Origin: a virus | Virus record (IMG/VR): IMGVR_UViG_3300035188_001650 | Coordinates: 1 to 48,978 of that record | Strand: one strand, 5' to 3' | DNA: 48,978 bases | Shown: positions 45,314 to 48,978 of the stretch, piece by piece | Layout of the letters: each line of letters starts with the position of its first letter | Numbering within the stretch: position 1 is the stretch's first letter | Program-made: the position numbers and the translations under genes | The notes under the pieces: model-generated | What the model was told of the DNA's origin: nothing | Databases searched by the model: none | What the model saw: only the letters and a program-made list of their open reading frames with translations

Positions 45314-46069
45314 ATGAATATTTATATTCCTTTTACCTACATTATTGGTTGGTCTGAACATAAAAAATTCTATTATGGTAGGAAAACTGCCAAAGGATGT
45401 CACCCAAAAGTTTTATGGGAATCTTATTTTACTTCTTCTAAATATGTGAAAACCTTTAGAGAAGAATATGGAGAACCAGATATTATTAAAATTCATAAAA
45501 TGTTTCCAAATAACCCAAAATCATGTTCCGATTTCGAAGAAAATTATTTAACAAAAATAGATGCTAAAAATCATCCACTATTTTTAAACAAACACAATGG
45601 AGGAAAAACTTTTGATACCACTGGAGACATTATTTCTCCAAAGAAAAAACAAATACTTTCCGAGAAAAATTCAAAAGAATATATTTGCGTTTCTCCAGAA
45701 GATGAAATTTTTGAAATCAAAAATCTAAGTTTATTTTGTAAAAAATATAAATTAACAGAATCAGGGATGCGTTGTGTTGCTAATGGTAGGGGACTATTGC
45801 ATAAAAATTGGCAATGTTTCCATAAAGAATTATACTTCGGACACAAACCGTCAAATCAAATAATATTAGAAAAGAAAATTAAACTTAAAGAATTTGTAAA
45901 ATCCCAAAAGGAAAAGTCTTATATAATAACCTTTCCTGATGGGGAAATTCAAAAAATAAAAAATTTATCTACATTTTGTCAAAATCAAAATTTAAATATT
46001 GGATGTATGATCGCAGTCGCAAAAGGCGAAAGAAAACATCATAAACAATTTAAATGTAAATATCTATAA
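45314..46069 (+). CDS. GIY-YIG-like homing endonuclease with two NUMOD-type repeats
   Basis: A 251-aa protein; GGAG at 45301 supports the ATG at 45314. The N-terminal ~95 residues fit a divergent GIY-YIG nuclease: Tyr9-Ile-Ile (TYIIGW), Tyr20-Tyr-Gly-Arg (FYYGRK), LWESYFTSSKYV, Glu75/76 (DFEENYL) and Asn92 (FLNKHNGG). The C-terminal part has two copies of a DNA-binding motif (IKNLSLFCKKYKLTESGMRC with HKNWQCF; IKNLSTFCQNQNLNIGCMIA with HKQFKC). Free-standing nucleases of this kind move into intergenic sites of T4-like genomes. It lies antisense inside a minus-strand cluster, overlapping the PhoH 3' end by 6 nt. Activity is inferred from motifs. Confidence 0.8.
   Translation: MNIYIPFTYIIGWSEHKKFYYGRKTAKGCHPKVLWESYFTSSKYVKTFREEYGEPDIIKIHKMFPNNPKSCSDFEENYLTKIDAKNHPLFLNKHNGGKTFDTTGDIISPKKKQILSEKNSKEYICVSPEDEIFEIKNLSLFCKKYKLTESGMRCVANGRGLLHKNWQCFHKELYFGHKPSNQIILEKKIKLKEFVKSQKEKSYIITFPDGEIQKIKNLSTFCQNQNLNIGCMIAVAKGERKHHKQFKCKYL
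45319..45326 (-). promoter_or_regulatory. Possible late promoter (TATAAATA) facing the homing gene promoter
   Basis: A perfect TATAAATA on the minus strand over codons 2-5 of the homing gene. It would drive the 79-aa and exonuclease genes with a ~95-nt leader antisense to the homing leader. It could also be a chance product of the Asn-Ile-Tyr codons. Confidence 0.4.
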
Positions 46070-46834
46070 ACCGCATTTTTCTTTTACGGTTAAATATTCG
46101 CGGACAAGACCGCTGCGAACGCAATCTTCTATTGTAAAATTTGTAATTGAAAACGAATCCATATTTTTAATAATTTTTATAAAATCTAAGAATCCGCTAG
46201 TTTCTTTCCTTCCGTCAAAATCTGATTGGACCATATCTCCAGAAAAGAATATCCTACTATTTTTACCGCAACGAGTGATAACACTATCTAATTCGTGAAA
46301 TATGCAATTTTGCATTTCATCAACTAATATTAAAACATTATCAAAAGTAGTTCCTCTGATATAAGAAGTAGATACGAATTCTATAAGATCTTTCTTCTTC
46401 AAGATTTCATACGCGTCTGCTCTTCCAAATAGATCATTACATATACTTTTGTATGTTGTTTCGTAAATCGCTAATTTTTCATCTTCCGTCCCAGGTAAAA
46501 ATCCTATGTTTCTTGTTGGGACAGCAGAACGAACAATTAAAATCTTTTCGTATTCGTTGTTATATACTAACTCTTGCAGCATTAAATACAATAAACAAAA
46601 AGTTTTTCCCGTTCCCGCAGAACCCGAACATACTAAATTCTTTTCTTCAGCATAAGCAGAAAAAACTTTTCCTTGATTTTCGGTTAATGGGTGTATTTCT
46701 TTCAATTGTAGGTTAGATAAACCCGCGTTTGGTTTTTTCTTCGCCTTTTTAATAAAAGAAACTTTATCTGCTTCATCTATTTCATGACTCTTTAGAAATT
46801 TTGTGTTTGCTTTCTTGACTGGTCTGATTGCCAT
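46064..46834 (-). CDS. phoH: PhoH-like P-loop ATPase
   Basis: A 256-aa protein. Walker A GSAGTGKT at residues 71-78, Walker B LILVDEMQN ending at residue 176, and the PhoH motifs VRSAVPTRNIGFLPGTEDEK and FFSGDMVQSD. It is similar in size to PhoH of marine T4-like phages, where it is near-universal. Family members are ATPases with suggested RNA helicase/nuclease-associated roles. Its 3' end overlaps the opposing homing gene by 6 nt; the protein appears full length. Confidence 0.93.
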   Translation of the reverse strand: MAIRPVKKANTKFLKSHEIDEADKVSFIKKAKKKPNAGLSNLQLKEIHPLTENQGKVFSAYAEEKNLVCSGSAGTGKTFCLLYLMLQELVYNNEYEKILIVRSAVPTRNIGFLPGTEDEKLAIYETTYKSICNDLFGRADAYEILKKKDLIEFVSTSYIRGTTFDNVLILVDEMQNCIFHELDSVITRCGKNSRIFFSGDMVQSDFDGRKETSGFLDFIKIIKNMDSFSITNFTIEDCVRSGLVREYLTVKEKCGL

Positions 46835-46852
46835 AGATTATTCCTTTAAAAT

Positions 46853-46886
46853 AAAAAAAGGGAATAAGGCACTAGACCCTATTCCC
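46853..46886 (-). terminator. Rho-independent terminator before PhoH
   Basis: GGGAATA (46860-46866) pairs with TATTCCC (46880-46886), followed on the minus strand by seven T (46859-46853). It ends transcripts of the 81-aa gene ahead of phoH. Confidence 0.85.
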
Positions 46887-46944
46887 TACTGACTAAAAAA
46901 TTGTCAAAACATCCATTATTATCAAGAATTTATCATAATTTTAA

Positions 46945-47190
46945 TTAATCCCACCGAGAAGTCATTTGATTTCCCGGGTTATTTTTCTTAATTCTGTCGA
47001 TTACTCCTTCCTTAAAATCCGATGGTGGTTTCTTAATTCCCAAAGATACAGAATCAGCAAAATTCAAAGTTGAAAAATGTTGTTCTTTATCTGGATTATT
47101 TTTCTTGAATTCTTCCCACTGAGAAATAGTCATAACCATTTCGGTTACTTCTCCAGTTTTTTTATCTCTTACGTCATAAATTGGACACAT
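46945..47190 (-). CDS. Small FmdB-related conserved phage protein
   Basis: An 81-aa protein. PIYDVRDKKTGEVTEMVMTI, then SQWEEFKKNNPDKEQHFSTL and SVSLGIKKPPSDFKEGVIDR, follows the pattern of FmdB-like short proteins in T4-like marine phages, but the Cys pairs of the FmdB zinc ribbon are missing here (only one Cys). Start supported by AGGTAA 5 nt before the ATG. Flanked by a variant late promoter upstream (47218-47225) and a terminator downstream, so it may be a single-gene unit. Function unknown. Confidence 0.7.
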   Translation of the reverse strand: MCPIYDVRDKKTGEVTEMVMTISQWEEFKKNNPDKEQHFSTLNFADSVSLGIKKPPSDFKEGVIDRIKKNNPGNQMTSRWD

Positions 47191-47217
47191 AATAATTACC
47201 TAAAAATGTTTGTCTAC

Positions 47218-47225
47218 TATTTATT
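47218..47225 (-). promoter_or_regulatory. Possible late promoter variant (AATAAATA)
   Basis: AATAAATA on the minus strand overlapping the stop of the membrane-protein gene, 28 bp before the 81-aa gene ATG. One mismatch from consensus; position fits. Confidence 0.35.
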
Positions 47226-47538
47226 TTCTTACGTTCCTAGTGATTTTGGTATTAACGCTCCCTCTATCCCACCAATTTATAAATTGGGATAGACTTATCA
47301 GAGAATTCCCCAAAATTTCAGTAGCGATGAAAAAAACCGCTCCAAACCCAAAAAATATTAATTTATCAGTAAATATGTCTAAATTTTTGGTAATAAAAAA
47401 GGCGTCAACAAAGAAATATATAGCGCAAATAACAGTAAGCGTAAAAACTAAACCCCCTAGTTGGGCAACAGACAGCCCCAACAAATAGATAGATTTACAA
47501 AATTTATTAGAACCCTCGTAGGTAAACTTTTTAGTCAT
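47221..47538 (-). CDS. Small membrane protein with two transmembrane segments
   Basis: 105 aa from the ATG at 47538 (MTKKFTYEG), which overlaps the preceding stop as ATGA and has GGAG upstream. A longer frame starting at 47598 would run deep into the upstream gene and is rejected. Two hydrophobic spans are seen (LVFTLTVICAIYFFVDAFFI and LIFFGFGAVFFIATEI), with a charged C-terminus (WWDRGSVNTKITRNVRK). Topology suggests an inner-membrane protein. Holin or superinfection-exclusion roles are possible but nothing specific supports either. Confidence 0.65.
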   Translation of the reverse strand: MTKKFTYEGSNKFCKSIYLLGLSVAQLGGLVFTLTVICAIYFFVDAFFITKNLDIFTDKLIFFGFGAVFFIATEILGNSLISLSQFINWWDRGSVNTKITRNVRK

Positions 47539-48101
47539 GAAGGATTCTCCAAAACAAACCATTCTGGAATTGGTCTTGAATTTACCTTTCCCACCCAAGA
47601 CGCAAGATGTTGTTTTGATTTGTTATAATAGTTTCTATATGAAGCTACCGAATCATTTTGTATCTTATATTCTTCTGGCATCGCTGGAGTTACTTGAATA
47701 AACTCGCCAATTGGAATATTTTTTGGTTGGGTTTCTAAAAACGAAACTAATCCAGAAGACTCACATTTATGAATTTTTCCATATCGAAATGTGTATTCCT
47801 TACAGAGTTCAACCAATAAGTCGTAGAGGTATCTATAATTGCTGTCAGATTGCCTACACCAAATAGCAGAAGGGTGTGAAATATGAGTTGATTTATACAA
47901 TTTAACATCTCTTTCGTCCTCTAATTTCCAACGTTTAATATTTCTACCAGAAGCAGTTTTCTCGATAACTTCTTTACCATCCAAGACCCTATGAGCCGTA
48001 CAAAGCAACTGCGAACACTCCAAAATCATTTTTACGCAATGAGCGTTGTTGTGGTATTGTGCTGCAATTTTGGGGTTGTCGTCTAAAGCAAAAATGTTCA
48101 T
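47535..48101 (-). CDS. Conserved T4-like marine phage protein of unknown function
   Basis: A 188-aa protein. The N-terminus (MNIFALDDNPKIAAQYHNNA, then HCVKMILECSQLLCTAHRVL) and the later HPSAIWCRQSDSNYRYLYDL, EYTFRYGKIHK, TPAMPEEYK and VASYRNYYNKSK match a hypothetical protein common in cyanophage and related T4-like genomes. Conserved His, Lys, Glu and Trp residues suggest an enzyme, perhaps nucleic-acid related; no catalytic class can be named. The upstream region is AT-rich with no late promoter, so early expression is possible. Confidence 0.7.
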   Translation of the reverse strand: MNIFALDDNPKIAAQYHNNAHCVKMILECSQLLCTAHRVLDGKEVIEKTASGRNIKRWKLEDERDVKLYKSTHISHPSAIWCRQSDSNYRYLYDLLVELCKEYTFRYGKIHKCESSGLVSFLETQPKNIPIGEFIQVTPAMPEEYKIQNDSVASYRNYYNKSKQHLASWVGKVNSRPIPEWFVLENPS

Positions 48102-48297
48102 ATTATATTATTAATCAATGTTATCATTAATATTCTATATCTAGGATTATAGACAATATAAGAAAGTTTATTTAATCTGTTTATCTCTAATAAAATCAGA
48201 TTCAGTAACTGTCGCAAACTTAGCATACCTCTAAAATTTGAAAAAGTAAATAAATTTATTTATCATAATTATAAATACTTCTATTTAGGATACATAA
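48102..48297. promoter_or_regulatory. Divergent AT-rich intergenic region
   Basis: A 196-bp gap between oppositely directed genes. It contains the plus-strand late promoter at 48270, a perfect 16-bp palindrome TAAATAAATTTATTTA (48247-48262) and a TATAAT-like box on the minus strand near 48148. No small coding frame or RNA gene was seen. Confidence 0.4.
48270..48277 (+). promoter_or_regulatory. T4-type late promoter (TATAAATA)
   Basis: A perfect TATAAATA on the plus strand, 20 bp before the ATG of the putative internal head protein. The site TTTAGGATACATAA before the ATG supplies an AGGA ribosome site. Confidence 0.8.
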
Positions 48298-48978
48298 ATG
48301 ATATCGTTTAAAAGATTTCTTGAAGAAGGCGTACATTCTGATTTCGCAAAATCCCTCTCGCACGAAGATTTATTCAAACATCTGGAAACCCACGCAGACC
48401 CAAACGATAAAGCGTCTGATCACTGGGCTGATAGAAAAGCCGCAATACTAAAAGAATTGCACAAAAGGCATTCTTCTAAAGAAGAAGGATTTCATTCCCT
48501 CGGTAAGGAATATGTAAAAAACTCCGGACACGATCATTCTATATTGGATCGTTTTCTTTCCCATCACGCAGATTCTCCTTCTCCTTATGTCAAAAGAACT
48601 GCTGAAAGTTTGTTGGCGAAAATTGGTAAGCCAGTAATTCCTCAACAAAAACCAAAACAGGAAAAACCCGCTCCAAAAGAAAAGGTAAAAAAAGAAGTAG
48701 AAACAAAACTTGATACTTCTATACATCCAGAAGGAAAATTGGAATCTGAAAAAGGAGATACGTCAGAACATGGCGGTTCTTCAGAAGTTACCCACATTTT
48801 CCATAAAACTCAAGACGGTAAAAGGAAAAAGGTTGCTACAGTAGTTTCTACAGAAGACTCTCATACGCCACATATTGTAAAGAATGGCAAATTATCCCCG
48901 ATTGAAACCCCATTCAAACACAAAACTCACAAAGAAGCAGTATTAAGGGCAATTAAAACTGTAAGAGACACTCAATAA
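48298..48978 (+). CDS. Putative internal head protein with capsid-targeting N-terminus
   Basis: A 226-aa protein, complete, with its stop at the window end. The N-terminus MISFKRFLEEG resembles the capsid-targeting sequence of T4 internal proteins (MKTYQEFIAE) and fits the gp21 protease rule (L/I-x-E), predicting cleavage after Glu10. The rest is rich in Lys, His, Glu and Ser, with a Lys/Pro/Glu linker near residues 113-135 (PQQKPKQEKPAPKEKVKKEV), as expected for a DNA-associated protein. A late promoter drives it. Function after injection is unknown; the targeting call is inference from ten residues and context. Confidence 0.55.
   Translation: MISFKRFLEEGVHSDFAKSLSHEDLFKHLETHADPNDKASDHWADRKAAILKELHKRHSSKEEGFHSLGKEYVKNSGHDHSILDRFLSHHADSPSPYVKRTAESLLAKIGKPVIPQQKPKQEKPAPKEKVKKEVETKLDTSIHPEGKLESEKGDTSEHGGSSEVTHIFHKTQDGKRKKVATVVSTEDSHTPHIVKNGKLSPIETPFKHKTHKEAVLRAIKTVRDTQ

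Noticed and set aside
47539-47598. Longer N-terminus for the small membrane protein
   Set aside because: The extra 20 codons lie inside the upstream gene, while the ATG at 47538 has GGAG upstream and a normal ATGA overlap.
48174-48201. AATCTG...CAGATT inverted repeat as a terminator
   Set aside because: Six-bp AT-rich stem with a 16-nt loop and no T run; too weak.

Overview
This window is a piece of the genome of a T4-like contractile-tailed phage (myovirus). It belongs with the distant, marine or freshwater 'exo-T-even' relatives of T4, close in style to cyanophage and pelagiphage T4-like viruses, rather than to the coliphages. The basis is a set of recognisable T4 orthologues (gp4, gp5, gp6, gp7, gp8, gp25, gp26, gp51, gp53, gp48/54, gp32, gp33, gp59), PhoH, a DUF4815 giant protein, Asn-rich fibre repeats, AT-rich DNA and T4-type late promoters (TATAAATA). 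The host cannot be named. A secreted RlpA-like protein fits a Gram-negative host. No photosynthesis genes, tRNAs or CRISPR arrays were seen.

Layout. (1) 1-26265, all minus strand: a very large adhesin and baseplate-periphery module. It holds a cut-off LamG/delta-60 fibre, several fibres with Mtd-like N-termini or repeats, a 1955-aa fibre ending in a self-cleaving S74 chaperone, the 2255-aa DUF4815 protein, gp8 and a beta-helix tailspike-like protein. (2) 26273-36481, minus: the baseplate core, transcribed in the order gp48/54-like, gp53, gp27-like hub, gp5, gp25, gp6, gp7. (3) 36532-41973, plus: gp4, a conserved unknown, a gp54/gp19-type tube protein, gp26, gp51 and a tape-measure-position protein with two peptidoglycan-hydrolase domains. 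Regions 2 and 3 diverge from a 50-bp spacer carrying a late promoter. (4) 42006-48101, mostly minus: replication, recombination and late-transcription genes (gp33-gp59-gp32 in T4 order, a PD-(D/E)XK exonuclease, PhoH), an RlpA-like gene and small conserved proteins. A GIY-YIG-like homing endonuclease sits inside it on the plus strand. (5) 48298-48978, plus: a probable internal head protein.

How the parts work together. gp33 here would direct RNA polymerase to the TATAAATA promoters seen before the fibre, baseplate, RlpA-like, homing and head-protein genes. gp6, gp7, gp8, gp25 and gp53 make wedges. gp5 and the gp27-like protein make the hub, which is completed by gp48/54 and the tube. gp26/gp51 act as hub/tape-measure assembly factors.

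Most notable signals: (a) gp51 has no start codon of its own, and its frame opens exactly at a T TTT TTA slippery heptamer at the end of gp26, in the arrangement tube, assembly protein, -1 extension, tape measure known from lambda G/GT; (b) gp5 lacks lysozyme while the tape-measure-position protein carries CHAP-like and tail-lysozyme domains; (c) a shared Gly-rich beta module is scattered in gp6, gp7, gp8 and the DUF4815 protein; (d) three successive small-tail genes end in the same DGGxF motif; (e) late promoters face each other around the homing gene.
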